Source of the DNA: Chlorops oryzae
Taxonomy: Eukaryota > Arthropoda > Insecta > Diptera > Chloropidae
Length of the DNA: 64,000 nt
Direction of reading: 5' to 3'
Assembly: GCA_020466095.1 (NCBI GenBank)
Contig: CM035807.1
Span: 77,808,595 to 77,872,594 of the forward strand
The translations under genes were made by a program, and so were the position numbers. This document shows positions 38,360-50,830 of this stretch, piece after piece (position 1 is the first letter of the stretch; every line of letters starts with the position of its first letter). Under the pieces are notes generated by a model. It did not search any database. It was not told where the DNA came from and saw only the letters and a program-made list of their open reading frames with translations.

Positions 38360-40462
38360 CAGCAGAAGGCCGAACAGATTTGGGTCCGAATGAAAACGAA
38401 CGATCGCAGTTAGAAGAAGAAGGACTTTCCGCAATGCAATACAATTTTTTATGGGAAAGGGATGTAGTAAGATTTTAAAATGGGAGTTTTTTAACATTTT
38501 GGTACCATTTCAGCATTTTCCATAGCATCCAAACGAAGAAAAAAGAAAGGACCACAACCCTTAAGAGTTGACTTCCATCTTTCGCAAATTACGTATAACT
38601 TGAGGCCAAAATATTATATCTCCATGTACAAGTTAATTTTTTTTTTTTATACCTCCCCTAAACTGGGACCTAGATTCCGCCTCTGGTTTAATGCTAGTTT
38701 AACTTTAGTCATCATATTTCTTAATACGATCCTCTATTTATTCTTCATTGCAAAAAGGAAAAAAAGAATTTACAAAAAAAAAAAAAAAAAACGAACACAA
38801 ACGCCAAAAAGAAAAACACTTCCCAAGGCTCAATGCCCCAGAAGACCCCATCACCACTGTTCAAGTGCTGCTCCGGGCTTAACTCAACGAGGTAAAAAAT
38901 CAAAATGCCCGCAAATTTATTAAGCGAAAACGGAAAATAAAGAACAAGAAAGAAAAGAATTTATGACTGCATTGGTATAATTTTCATATAATTTTGCAAG
39001 ACTTTGAGGCAAGCACATTTTAAGCGTCGCCTAAACGAGACGAAAAGTGGTCGGTCGGTCGCTCGGCTAACATGATTCGTTGTTTGGTACTTGGGAGACT
39101 TAAGAATGAGACTCTCAAAATCAGAATGGCCACAATAATGACTGGAGACAGAGACATGGCGGGCCGAGATGGCGGGCGGGAGTAACAACAAAATGGGAAA
39201 AATGAACAAATGTCGACAGACACAGGCAAGGAATCATACGAACAAGTACGATGGAAGGTTGCCTGTGCGGTACGGCATGGATCGGTTTGGTTCGGTGTAC
39301 GACGAGGACCACCAAATGGACAGTGTGACTCTGAATATGAAGCCAACAATATCAACTTTGACTGGAGTGGACGGCGTATGCGTCTCGTTTTTGTTGTTGT
39401 TGTTATTTCATTTTAGGCCGGCTGGAGGCGCCTTCAATCGTGCTTTTTTATTTTTCGTTGTTTTTTTTTTTTGCATGTACGTCGTATTCCGGCTCATATG
39501 TTCATATACATATTTGTGAATATACTTATAACTAAATGCAAAAGCATATGACTACAGAGGAAGCGAATGAAAAAAGCGCTGAGCTGCCATTGCAAACAAT
39601 TAAAATCATATGAGACGTACATAAATTATGCAAGTCTTAATCTAAAGTGGACAATCTATGCAAACGGCTGCCGCGCGTACGAGCGAACGTACATACATAC
39701 GTACGTACTTACGAATGCGAATGCGATTGCGAATATGTATGGACATTGTGCATATTTTCATGTTATGTTGCCGAACATGCTGCGGAGGCATATGAATGGC
39801 CGAACTCTGCGTTTTAGCTTCTTTCTGTACACAAATAAATGCCGGTTCAGTTGGTGGAGAGGGGGGCAGAAAAATGTTGAATTGTCTCGTTGCTTGGTAA
39901 TTGTATTGCTAGCTCGCAAATAAATTGAGCACTTGCTTCTGCTGTTCAAATTATTAAGTTCTTTATGATACACAGTTTTGAAGCTTTCATTTGCGAAATT
40001 TAGTGAAAATTTATGTTTAGCATTTTCACATGAATCTTTTGTTTTGTTTTTATTTAATTTTTTTTTTTTCTTTCTTTATGAAGAATAGAATTTTAAGCAA
40101 TCTTTTGGGTCATAATGCTTGAGTGCTTTTTAATTAGAATAGCAGAAGGGCGAATCTGAATGACAGAAGTATAGAAACATCAGTCAGATTGAAGAGCGAG
40201 TACAGGTTCCATTAAAACGACGGTCTTTCTATCCTATTTATCTGTAGAGTTTTTATGCCAAGGACAGAAAACAGAATTATCTGATACGTTGAGTACATTC
40301 GCCTCAATGAAGTTATTGCCCCAGAAAACCTTTCTTCAATATTTAGAACTTCGTTTTTAAGGATACAGTAAAGTCTCAAAAATGGAGACATACTCTCAAG
40401 GTAGTCAAACTTTGAAGACTTTTCTTCTGAACTTTTGAAGGCGGAAAAAGTTACCATAAGGG
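38360..40462. other. Gene-free region
   Basis: A-run at 38776-38792 and GTAC/CATA-rich stretch at 39685-39740. Overlapping open frames near 39020-39520 on both strands lack motifs or codon bias. Confidence 0.5.
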
Positions 40463-40470
40463 CTCACAAG

Positions 40471-41055
40471 CTGTTTAAAAAAAAAAATATTTTAAGCTTA
40501 GTTCATATTATTTTTTCTTGGAGAAGAAGACATAGAATCGAGGACCTCGTCGCACGTTATTTCAATGTCTCGGTGAACGTTTAAAAGCGCTAGTCCATTG
40601 AATCGCTCTTCGCCCGTTTTGTTTCGAAGATATGTTTTTAATCTTCTCAAGGAAGAAACTTGATGCGACCGAAATTGGAAGGGTTGCTCAAATTTTTAAA
40701 AGGCGATATATACAAGGATATAAGCAGTAATTTAGGCTGTCGATAAAAGTAGTTGGCCGGTTTGCTGTCGGGATAATTGACTAGTGTAAAACTCCTCATT
40801 AAGGGAGCAAAACTATTTTTAGTAATTGGTCTGTTCCTGTACATGAAACTGCCCAAAACTGTCCAATTTTGCCCAATTTTCATACAGTTTTCAACAAATT
40901 GGACAGTCTTATGCAGTATGGGAACATAACAGTTATCGAAAAATTTAACGTTTCTTGGTTTCACAAAGTGAAGCTTTTTCCGCTAGTCAATAATCGTCCT
41001 AAAATTATTATTTTTATTCGCGGACCCCCAAAACCACCCCCTGGATACGCGCCTG
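40471..41055 (-). mobile_element. hAT element fragment with hAT dimerisation-domain relic
   Basis: An identical 8-mer, CTCACAAG, flanks both sides (40463-40470, 41056-41063). The right end inverted reads CAGGCGCGTATCCAGGGG, a hAT-style terminus; the left end is degraded. The minus strand carries the end of a hAT transposase. Confidence 0.75.
40507..40672 (-). pseudogene. hAT transposase C-terminal (hATC) fragment
   Basis: Reading the minus strand from about 40672 gives LRRLKTYLRNKTGEERFNGL then ALLNVHRDIEITCDEVLD and a stop. That is the conserved dimerisation segment of hAT transposases (typical pattern LKRIKTYLRSTM...ERLNGLALM.IH). The upstream catalytic part is missing, so it is inert. Confidence 0.78.
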
Positions 41056-41330
41056 CTCACAAGTCATAATAAACTGACAAAGAAATGGTGACTCGCAATA
41101 GGAGACTAGAAGAATGTTGTCATTCAAAATAATAGAAGTGCTGTATGAAAATCATAGTCAAAATGGTGAACATTGATGATCAATATTCCCATTTTTTAAC
41201 TCTTATGAAGAGGGTACCACAGAGATCAATCTAAAGACCTCTGCTCTTCAATTTATATAGCAATGATCTCGCTGACGCAATGACGTATGCAACTTCATCA
41301 GCATACCATACCAGCTGTAGGAAAGAGTCC

Positions 41331-42970
41331 AGGGCCGGATTATAGGGCGGGCCAGTGGCCCCGGGCCTCCACCACTTGGAGGCCTCCACCTCATGAAATC
41401 AACTGAACTCTATACGTCTTACTTTTTCATAAGATTCAGAAAACAGCAGAGCAAAATATTGCATCGGTTCAATGCCACTTGTGTGAGGAATTTTCCAAAT
41501 TCAAGGGACTTCTTGAATTTTATTGAGCAACCGAAAAGCTTCGCTTCAATAATTTGGCGCAAAAATTTCTTTGTTTTGAAGAATAATCTTCACTTCTGGC
41601 TATAGTGCGGTGTTTTTTCAATCCCGCAAATCCCGCGCAAATAATTATATCGTAAAAATAGTGGGAGATCCCGCGATTGCGGGATTGGATTCCCTAAGCG
41701 CAACCATCAATCTGGAGCACAAAAAAGAAAGGGAAAAACACCATAAGCAAATGCTGTCGAAAATTCCAAAAATAAGAAAATATTTTTGTGTTCATGGCAA
41801 TGACGCTGAAAATCGAACTTCTCAAAAAGAAGATTTAGTGTCTGTAACAGACAACAGTCAAAGTCCCTCCCTAGTTTCTATTCCCATAGAATCTAAAAAA
41901 CGCGATAGTCCTGCCACAATCAACAATGAGTCTTTATCAGAAAAATTATTGTAGGATCCTGATACAGTCATAGAGTCAGAAAAAAAAAACTCAAAGGTAA
42001 AATGTTCAATGTCAAATCAACAAAATACTATTTTTTTTACCTTTTGCTATATCAGCACTGATGAATTCTATCATGAAACTAGAAAAATTTTGTAATATCT
42101 GTAAGTTTCTGAAAAAATTCATAAAAGTTATCATATATAGGTATTTCCAAAAGAAAGTAAACTTTTTGTCACGTCCGAGCATTTCTTATTGCCTTTCCGA
42201 TCTGCATAAAATTATGATAAGTATAAAAGTCCGGAAGATCTGCCCGATAATAGTTAGAATCAAAACCCTTTTTCCATATTCTTCGATTCGGGACTTAAGA
42301 TTGCTAAAGTAACTGTCACGTCCGTTTGGAAATACCCATATTTGGAAGTGTAATCATAAGATTTTGAATTCTTTATAAGGTAGCCCTGCAAGCTTTATTT
42401 ACCTTTGTTAGACCCTCCGTACAGAATCCTGTTGCAGAACTCAAAAAATCTCTCTTAATCTGGCGAAAACTGGTAGAGATACCTATTGAAAAGTTTAAGG
42501 TCCGATACGTATCATTCAGATATCATAAAAATTTACATAAATGATAGCAGTTTTCTCTGATTTCTACATGTCTTTTAAGAATTATAAAAGTTTATGTACG
42601 AAATCTATAAATTTTGAGGTTATTTGTGACATCGAAAAGTGGTTGATTGGACCGGCAATTGATACTTATTTTGAATAACAGGAAAATACTTCAACAGTAA
42701 CTGACTCCGAGGTTACACTAAAAATTCAGTATCAGAACTACCATAATGATGTTAGTTTTTAGAAAGAATCGTTTACTCGCGATGAGATAGAATATTTCAC
42801 CAAGAAAGGATCAACAGACTTACAAGATTGCGACGAATGACTTATTTCTAGGTCTTCAGTTGGTTAATAACGGACTGACGTTTGAAATTTCATTTTATAT
42901 CTTTCAATTAAAAAAAGGGCCACCACCATTCTCTGGCTCCGGGCCCCCAAAGACCTTAATTCGGCTCTGA
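41331..42970 (+). mobile_element. 1.64-kb hAT element with perfect 8-bp target duplication
   Basis: The left end CAGGGCCGGATTATAGGG pairs with the inverted right end CAGAGCCGAATTAAGG. The flanks are AAAGAGTC (41323-41330 and 42971-42978). Length and interior show a decayed, deleted copy with only an N-terminal ORF fragment left. Confidence 0.92.
41610..41954 (+). pseudogene. hAT transposase N-terminal fragment
   Basis: A 114-codon open frame within the hAT element contains INLEHKKEREKHHKQMLSK and IPKIRKYF, like the N-terminal end of ZMYM/TTF-finger hAT transposases. It is followed by a Ser/Asp-rich tail and a stop. No catalytic domain follows in frame. Confidence 0.5.
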
Positions 42971-43035
42971 AAGAGTCTATCAGAGAATGTATTGCCAAGA
43001 TAAACGATGAACTATCAATAATTTTCAATTGGGAC

Positions 43036-43176
43036 CTTGCCCTCAACAATCTAATACGTTGATCAGACAAAAAATAGAATCGTTAGGCGTAGCGTAAGCT
43101 AAGTTTACTGGATCTAAACACGGGCCCAACGATTTGAGTTTTTGTCAGATCAACGCCTTAGATTGTTGAGGGCAAG
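43036..43176. repeat. Inverted repeat, 49-bp arms, 43-bp loop
   Basis: Arm 43036-43084 (CTTGCCCTCAACAATCTAA...) pairs with 43128-43176 (...TTAGATTGTTGAGGGCAAG) with about five mismatches. The first arm is the last part of the reverse-transcriptase fragment, so a piece of the LINE was copied in inverted orientation. Confidence 0.75.
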
Positions 43177-43804
43177 AGTGTGATTACTGGAACCTGAGAT
43201 TAAATTTTTTTTTTTACATTATTTTTTTCTTCAAGTTTTTAGTTTCTAATTTCAATGAATGGTACTTCTCACTTTCAATAAAACCTTTCAAATTAATAAT
43301 TTTTTTTTACTGTTGAGGTGAGGGAGAGTAAGAGGGGGACGTACCTTTGTTTTCCGGGCTGCGCTGGCTGCTGAGAAGACTGTGCTGGTAGATTTGGAGA
43401 GCGGAGATTTAATCTGTCGATTACGCGGCGCGAATGGGGTTTTTATGCGGTCTTAGAGATTTTATTCTCGAGAGAAAAAAACATAAATGAACACTTGCCT
43501 TCTTGGCGATACACAGATAACTTCACTTTTGACTTGTGATAAATTCACTACTGCGATATAAGTTTTTATATCGCGCGCTCTGATCAGAGATTTTTGTCGA
43601 ATACATGCGGAACGGCGAGGCGCGTCTTAGCGGTTGCGATCATAGACTCCCTTAACTTCGCTCGAGCTCGAGCTGTTGAACCCCAGAGCACAAAACGTTT
43701 CGTTGAAACGGTTCGATTAAGGGCTCGCGCCCATAGCGGCTACGGCTACGTCGAAAAACGGACATTTACATTATTAATCCTTAGATTTAAGTTTCGTCAT
43801 TATT

Positions 43805-44011
43805 TGAATATTTTTATTTCAAAGCGAACTGTTTTTTACTAGTCAAACACTTTCATTTGATACCCATATTGAGGGAGTTGTGAGAAAATATGTAACTGAC
43901 CATTTTGTTGGCGGCCATCATAGATTTTAATATATTTCATAGCAAACTCTGTTCTATCAGTCAAGCCCTTTCATTTGATACCCATATTGAACAAGTTGTG
44001 CCAAAATTTGT
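43805..44011 (+). repeat. Tandem duplication, about 120-bp period
   Basis: The block with GTCAAACACTTTCATTTGAT and ACCCATATTGAGGGAGTTGT recurs about 121 bp later as GTCAAGCCCTTTCATTTGAT and ACCCATATTGAACAAGTTGT. Two diverged copies are visible. Confidence 0.7.
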
Positions 44012-44139
44012 TAAACGCCATTAGATTTAGAATGGCACAGAAATTATTTTATGGTATTCTCACCAGAACTTGTGGGGCGCACCACAATTTAGATCAATCC
44101 GTCAAAATGAACGCAGTGAAGAAAAGGAACCAGAAATTG

Positions 44140-44280
44140 GTTAATTCAAAAGGAAAAACATACAAAACGGATTCAATACCGAATATTTTTAATTTTAAAA
44201 ATATTTCTTGTTGGAAAAAATAAAGATTTTTCCCTTTGAATCAACTATATTTTTGGTTGTATTGACATGATAATTTTCAA
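44140..44280 (-). repeat. Dispersed repeat R2, copy 2
   Basis: Reverse-complement copy of 2358-2515. It abuts the fragment of the (GACR)n element. Confidence 0.6.
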
Positions 44281-44367
44281 AAATTTATATATTTTGTGTG
44301 GTCTATACCGACTGGTTCTTGTGTTAAACACAACCACACAAACACAATATACCCCCGAGACACAGAA
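44281..44367 (+). repeat. 3'-end fragment of the (GACR)n element
   Basis: ATATATTTTGTGTGGTCTAT through AACCACACAAACACAATATA matches the last ~90 bp of the two longer copies. The final hairpin is damaged. Confidence 0.7.
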
Positions 44368-44989
44368 AAACTGACTACGCCACAATAAAAATTTCAAACA
44401 AATTACAAAATTTGGGAAAAGTTCGTAATATTAAATTTAAAACAAACTTTTGTTTGGCTGTTTGACTTTGTTTTGTTGTATCAAACAAGGGAAGTATTTC
44501 TGCATATAAATGTTTTTCTAAAATAATCAAAAACTATCTCACATATGTTTATGATGTATAATTACCTACCTTCCGTAAACTGACTTTACAGACTTCAATT
44601 TTTATTATGAAATATGTAGATAAGGCAGTTTTTCCTTTTTTATTTATTTAAAATAATTGGTTGATTCTTAATAGTTTCGATAGTTAATATAACCAAAACA
44701 TTGTTGAAATATTTCGTTGAGTGTTAATATTTTTGATTGTTAATATTACAAATCGTTGGTTGAAAAAGTTTGTTCAGTGTTAATACTTCCATTAATAGTC
44801 GCAAACAAATGAATTGCTTGGAACAACGAAAAGTGTGATAGGCTGAGTTTTAACAACGAATTTGTAATATTGATTAAAAAATTGCTCTCATTCAATATGC
44901 ATGCTAAATGGCATAGGGGAAAATGGGGAATTCTGAAACACACTTAATTTTTGCACAATTTTTTTAATTACAAAAACCTTCTCGTTTAC

Positions 44990-45150
44990 TATATCGTCGG
45001 TTTGGAGTGTAAACCTGCTAGCTTGCATTTGAACAATTTTACAGGGCACACAAGAACAAAAAATAGATATAGTTGGTTCATTAATTGGTCTTCTCTATAA
45101 TATTTTCAAATGTGAGTTAGCAGGTTTACCCTCTAAACCGATGATGTATA
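44990..45150. mobile_element. MITE with ~40-bp inverted ends
   Basis: TCGTCGGTTTGGAGTGTAAA CCTGCTAGC at the left pairs with the inverted right end TCATCGGTTTAGAGGGTAAA. The flanks contain TATA/TGTATA, so a TA duplication is possible. Confidence 0.65.
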
Positions 45151-47939
45151 AACACAAAATTTCTGGCTTTTACCGATTCATAAGATCGTTTTTTCTCGAT
45201 GCTTCCCATGACTTTAAGAAAAAAGCCTTTTTCGCAGATTTTGGAAATTGGTGGGGAATTGTGAGACACCGCGTTAATCGAATTAATGCTCAACACCTTT
45301 AAGCTAGCTTTAAGCAAAACCGAAAGCTTTATTTGGGCTAATAAATGGTTATGGAATGAATGTATACAATAAATGCACAGAATATTAATCACTTTCACAG
45401 TTTTTGCATGTAAATAAAAACATTGTTGGATACAGCTATTAATTTCACATGAACAATCCGGCTGCATTGAATACATTTCGTTGAGTTGTTTTAAGTCAAT
45501 TTGGTCGGCATATCTTCGTTACCAATGATGCAGATAGAACTTTCCGCGTTTGTTTTGTGAGCCGTGAAGTGCCCCTTTTTTTGATGATGGTGTTTATTGC
45601 TTCTGAGATTTGTCCTTGTCATGAAATCTCTTTCAAAAATTCCTATGATTTGTACTGGAATCATTTTCTTCTATGTTTTTGCATACTATTTTTGGTTGGA
45701 ATCATTAATGTCCCTTTGTTTTTTATATATTATTTAAATCGCATATGGCAAAAAGATCAAAAGATCAATTTTTGATTGCGGTACCAAAAATCATAGGAAT
45801 ATTATTTAAATCTTCTATTCTATTCTATCTACTGAAAAAAAAAAAAAAAAATACGACGCTCGCTGGAGCGGGGATTTCAACCCGTCGACATGGATTGTTA
45901 GGCAAACTCTCTAATATTTTTCAAACTAATTCCTTCTTTTGGTCTTTTGGCTCTGTGCATCATCTGGCGTATGTTGCATTAGCATTTCGAGCTTTATGCA
46001 TTCCCTAGAGCGGAATATTGTGCTTGAAGTATTGCATTGATGAAAGGTAATGTAGATGGGAGCCCCGATCGCTTGCCGCCAATGTCACTTAATGTTAAAT
46101 GTAATGTAGGTTTTACACAAACAAGAACTGAGAATGAAATCGATGGTCAATACCTTGATTTTGATAAAGCATAGATGTTGAATGCATTCCAATCCCTACT
46201 GGGTACTTTCTATACTAATATTTTTCTCTCTCTCGATGAATTCTCTCTACAGCGAATCAAATTTCCAGTCCATTGTGTTTCGTTGTGGATACTTTCGACT
46301 AAATCTTTATAGCACAGATAAAACCAAGGTAGAGTCTGGACAGACTATCAAGAGGATGTAGTCTTTATATAAATTATATTTCAAAAAATAAATCGAAATA
46401 AATTTCTTAACAAATTTATTTAAGACAATGACTTTTAACTGGCGTTCAAATACCCGCTCCTGAGCTCTTTTAATCCTTCATTCATTCAATCTGAATGTGA
46501 AAAATTATAAAATTAAGTAGGAGCAACGGGTGGAGAGCGTTACAAGAAATAGAAAGCTCAAGATTAATGGGAAAACAAACATTGTGTTTGTTCGCCATCA
46601 ATCAATCAACCAAATTGCATAGAATTTTTGATCAATACCCGCAATCGAAAGAACTCATGAGCAACGCGTAAAGGTGTGCAACGTTGGGGAAATCGGAAAA
46701 ATAGCAGAGGGCCACGTTCCCTGAATGGAGAATTTTAAAAATAAAAACCATAAATTTACGATTTGAACAAATGATTGACTCGTATGTTTTGCTTTTCCAA
46801 TATTTATGCCTAAATACTGTATGGGAAAGAATAATTTCGATCTGATCTGCAATTTGTGCAGTAAGATGAGAGAAGAGAGTGAGAGAGAAAGTATCAACGA
46901 TGATTGAGATGGCACAACGTTATAGCGGAATGGGCGTTCTTATTTCAATCTTTATCAAGACATATAAATTTTTTTTTCAGTGTATTCGATATGTATTATT
47001 CGGCCTTTGTTGGTTTTAAAATTGTTCAGTGAAAAAAATTCTTTTAAACTTTTCGCGTTTTCATTCGTGCTTAAGGTCAACATTAATATACCTACAATAA
47101 TTATTTTTTCTTTCCATATTTCGCGCTTCTTCGAAGAGCATCATAAGAAAAAAATAAAAATAAAAAGACAAATAATTACTTATAATATTCAATTTGCTTA
47201 TAATTTTCGGTTAACTTGTTGTAATAAGTAATTACACTAGACCGAAAGTTTTCAAAAATTCTCATATCTTCGATATTTGATACATCATTTCTATGTAGAA
47301 TTTTCCGCTGAATCGAAATGTGAAGTCAGATTGTTCAAAAGTGGAACTAACGAAAAAGATGACCTCACTTTTTATGTAATATATTCAATATCTGGTCACC
47401 GATTTTTATATTATTTCTAGCAAATCGAAGAGAATCAAAATATTCTTTCTAAAGTGAACAAGGTATGGAAATTCATACAAAAACAAAAGAATTATGCTTA
47501 ATCAAATTCTATATTTTGTGTAAATTTTCGTCATTTTTTAAAGCTATTTACCTACTTTTATATAATTTTTTGTAACATAAAACGAAGATATCCTTCATAT
47601 TTCGCCTTGTAGATCGATAGTTTATTTTGTAGCGAAGATTTTGAGCCTCTTTTGACTAAAATTGCTGAGAAACTGACTGAGTTATTCGCAATTTAGCAAA
47701 TTAAATAATTAAATATCGAGGATATGTTTTTTGTTCAGTAGTGTTATTTGTCTTTTTATTTTTATTTTTTCCTGATGAAGTTTTTCCTGAAAACTACAAT
47801 ATAAGAAATGAGGTACTTCAGCCAAAAAATCTGTATAGGTAGTATACTATTATTCAAAAGGAGTTGCAGTTTTCTCATTTTTTGGTGACAACCTTTCGTG
47901 CCGATAGGTTTAGGGGAGAATGGGAAAGAATCCGCCCGG
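45151..47939. other. Gene-free region apart from one SINE head
   Basis: AT-rich; short frames with poly-Phe/Leu bias from T-rich sequence. Nothing else recognised. Confidence 0.5.
45836..45960 (-). mobile_element. tRNA-like SINE head (family C), copy 2
   Basis: An A-run, then GAGCGGGGATTTCAACCCGT and CGACATGGATTGTTAGGCAA, parallel to 50719-50830. No target duplication recognised. Confidence 0.5.
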
Positions 47940-48240
47940 ATCCGTTTTTTGGAGTGGCCTCGGATTGATGCAAACGCAGTGCTAACCCAGCGCCCAAAAT
48001 GCTGCTTACAGAAGCGATGAACCGCAACACTTTTCGTAAGCCGTAGGCTGTAATGTCTGCAACCTCATATACCATCTTCGTATGCTTTTGTTCGAGCGTG
48101 TCCGTTTTGTAGAGCGAACGCCTACCACCACCACATAAGGTAAACTTATGGTAGGCAGGTCGCCTACAATCTCGCATACTTTGTAAGCTGTTAGGAGGCA
48201 ATTCGCCTGAAATCTCGTATACTTTTTTGGCCACTGGGTA
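47940..48240 (-). repeat. Dispersed repeat R1, copy 2
   Basis: The reverse complement contains AGTATACGAGATTTCAGGCG, TATGTGGTGGTGGTAGGCGT and CGCTTCTGTAAGCAGCATTT in the same order as 16425-16800. It lacks the 88-bp MITE and so shows the unoccupied state. It translates openly for 119 codons, but no protein family is recognised. Confidence 0.6.
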
Positions 48241-49666
48241 ACCTTTAGTTTTTCCATACTTTTGTTTTCCGCAAATGGTCGAGTTTAGGGAAAAAGGCCC
48301 CCAATACCAACATACATCTAGCTTTATTAGAAATATTTTGTTTTTGTTCCTTAGTCAATTCTTTCTCTCAACGGGCCTGGCTGTACCCTCTCAATGAATA
48401 AGCCTTGTGCAAAACCAGAATTTCGTGCTACAAATTTTGGGGATAACTGTCTAAAAAAATTGAATCCTTGAATGTTTTTATAAAAAAAAAATCAAATAAT
48501 TTATTTAAAATTTCATTTTCCCTAAAAGATCATCCTTGAATATGTGTGTTCAAATTAGTCTTCGAGAGTTAAGGCGTTCAATTGTTTGGTTTAATTGTGG
48601 TCAAATGAATTTAGACAGTAAATTGAATAAATGAACGACTGTGAAAATGATACACAGAAAATAGCCTAAAACACTCGTGCAAGATAACTTTTGTCAGTAA
48701 ATTCCATTCTAACACTCTCATCTCATCTTAGCCGGCCAGCGAAGAAGTTGCTTTGTGCTTTTTCTTCTTACTTATATCCTCCATTAATACTAAAATGCCT
48801 AGCATTCTCTCAAGCTCAATTGAATAATGCTATGGCTTCTTCTTCTTCTTCTTCTTAAAGACATTTGCTCTACTTTCACTTTGCGCCAGAAGGATGAAGG
48901 GCAGCTTTTCCAATTCTCGATGTTATGTTTTTGTTTGTGTGTACGTGTGGCTGCGTGTGTGCGTATGTAGTTTTCTACTTGTGGGAATATGCTCACATTG
49001 CATTAAACAAATTGATTTCGTATGAGAATATCATCGAATGAAATTGATATACTGCAGTCGGTTGGCAACTCTTGGCTGTTTTCTCCGCAGTTGAAGCGTC
49101 TTGGCATCTCTTATCGGTCTGTTTGTCTGTCTACAAGTGCGTCTTGTACTTCAATACTTCAACAAAGTACATTGATTTTTCCTCTCCATCCAGCCCAAAT
49201 CACTTTTCGTTCGCTTTTCTTTTTGTAGAGGTGGCTGGCTATTTATCGATGTATGAATTCGTATCTTTATACATGTATGTATGTGTGTATGTGTGTATGA
49301 AGTGTAGTTGGAAGTGTTTACTTGCGTCAATAAATTCGCTTAATTGACGGGAAATAATCATAAAACAATCCGTTGTAACTATGTATATTTCGAAATTGTT
49401 TAAAGGCATAAGCGCGGAAGCAGTACCCGGTGGCTCATGGATTCACATTTCAATTGAAAGGAAAGGAAGATAAAAATGAAAACGAAAATGATATTTATGT
49501 TGTTAAAGAAAGAAAAGCCATACGAACTGTTAAAAGTGTTTCCTTTTCGATATTCGACGACTCATGAGCAGCAATCGGACAAAATTATGGAAAGCTTTAA
49601 ATGTTAAAAAATTCGATTTAACATTAAAATGTAAATTCATTTCGAACTTCATTCGGTTTGGACGTA

Positions 49667-49884
49667 GGTAGGTAGTTCGCCTAGGTAGCCGGTGAAGTGG
49701 CTGCACTTAGGCCGTTAACGACCCATTGTGATCAAGAGTTTTCTATTAGTCTTAACGCAGTGTGCCCCTACATGCGATTTTTGAACCAGAGCCACGGCTT
49801 TGGAACATTACATCGATGCATGCAGAATCGAACCTCGACCCTGATCAAGAGCATAGCACGCATCCCCTACGCTATCAGAGCCAC
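49667..49884 (-). mobile_element. tRNA-derived SINE (family A), degraded copy with target duplication
   Basis: Same body as 58277-58516 with small deletions: GGCTCTGATAGCGTAGGGG head, GAGGTTCGATTC B box, CTACGTCC-side tail. The 12-bp duplication GGTTTGGACGTA flanks it at 49655-49666 and 49885-49896. Confidence 0.82.
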
Positions 49885-50289
49885 GGTTTGGACGTAAATA
49901 ATAAAAATAAAAAAAAATAAATAAAAAATAAATAAATAAAATTCTATATTTTCGGAGCATTATTTTGTGGAAGATAGCATTTGCTATTATGTACGGAGCA
50001 GCGACTCAGTATCTCGAGGCGGGTATCTTGGGTCCTTAAGGAGAAAGAATATCCTTGCAATGAAAGTACAATATTATATAATGCACAATAGAGTGGAGTC
50101 ACGAAACAGTAAAAACTAAAGGTTTAAAATTAAAACCAATCGGTATAAAATTAAATCTTTTTAGTATTAAATTTGAATTTCAATACCAAAAAGTTTTATT
50201 TTAATAACTTTTGGTTTTACATGATCTCAAAAACGAACAAAATTCTCAAATTTTCGAATTGTTCTCGCGATTAAATTGCTTTCATACAT

Positions 50290-50715
50290 ACATACGAGGC
50301 GTCTATAGTTCGATTTTATCGAACGTTGATATAATAAATCTAGCACGCAGGAATGAGATCGCTTGTTAGCGTACTAGTAGCGATTTTGCTTAGAATTCTG
50401 AAAGGCCCGAGTTCGAACCCTGTCGCAGGCGAAAGAAATTGTGGGAAATTGGGGCTTGGAAAAGGTAAAGTAAATTTTGAACTTAGAAAAAAAAAATTGA
50501 TGTACTACATAAGGAAGGAGAAAACATAGTTGCCAGCGATAAAGGTGAAGTATCGATACTACATTCAAAAACGTGTGTGTCCGTCATATCATGCTGTTTC
50601 AAGAATATGAGAGTTCTGCTGGATTCTTTCTTTATATTTTTTTCCATAAAAAGATTGGTTGCAAAGCTTTTTATTCCTCTTAAATTTTTATTGTCATTTA
50701 TTATTATTACCTACT
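50290..50715 (+). mobile_element. tRNA-derived SINE-like repeat (family B), copy 1
   Basis: GTTGATATAATAAATCTAGC and CCGAGTTCGAACCCTGTCGC (B box) are followed by AGGCGAAAG, GGAGAAAACATAGTTGCCAG and AAGCTTTTTATTCCTC. The same series occurs at 53750-54110. Confidence 0.65.
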
Positions 50716-50718
50716 TAT

Positions 50719-50830
50719 TCCTCAAAAAAAAAAAAAAAAAAAAAACGCTCTCCTGACCGGGGATTGAACTGGCCGACATCAGATTGTGAGGCAATATCTA
50801 TCATTTCTTTTCGCTCTAGGCATAAATTTT
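50719..50830 (-). mobile_element. tRNA-like SINE head (family C), copy 1
   Basis: An A-run (50726-50746) is followed by CTGACCGGGGATTGAACTGG, whose complement has a tRNA T-arm look. The same arrangement occurs at 45836-45960. Confidence 0.5.

Larger units (their letters stand above)
41200..43062 (+). pseudogene. Reverse-transcriptase fragment split by a hAT element
   Basis: The left half (to 41330) reads GVPQ.S...RPLLFNLYSNDLADA, a typical LINE motif B region with one stop. The right half (from 42971) reads KESIRECIAKINDELSII then FNWDLALNNL, the segment that follows the YADD region. Removing the hAT element and one copy of its 8-bp duplication rejoins the frame. The YADD core itself is not intact. 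Clade unassigned. Confidence 0.72.

Noticed and set aside
39020..39519. Overlapping ~110-codon frames on both strands
   Set aside because: Mutually overlapping open frames without motifs; simple-sequence bias explains them.
47875..48234. 119-codon minus-strand frame as a host protein
   Set aside because: It coincides with dispersed repeat R1, whose other copy at 16425 is broken by indels and a MITE; no protein family recognised.
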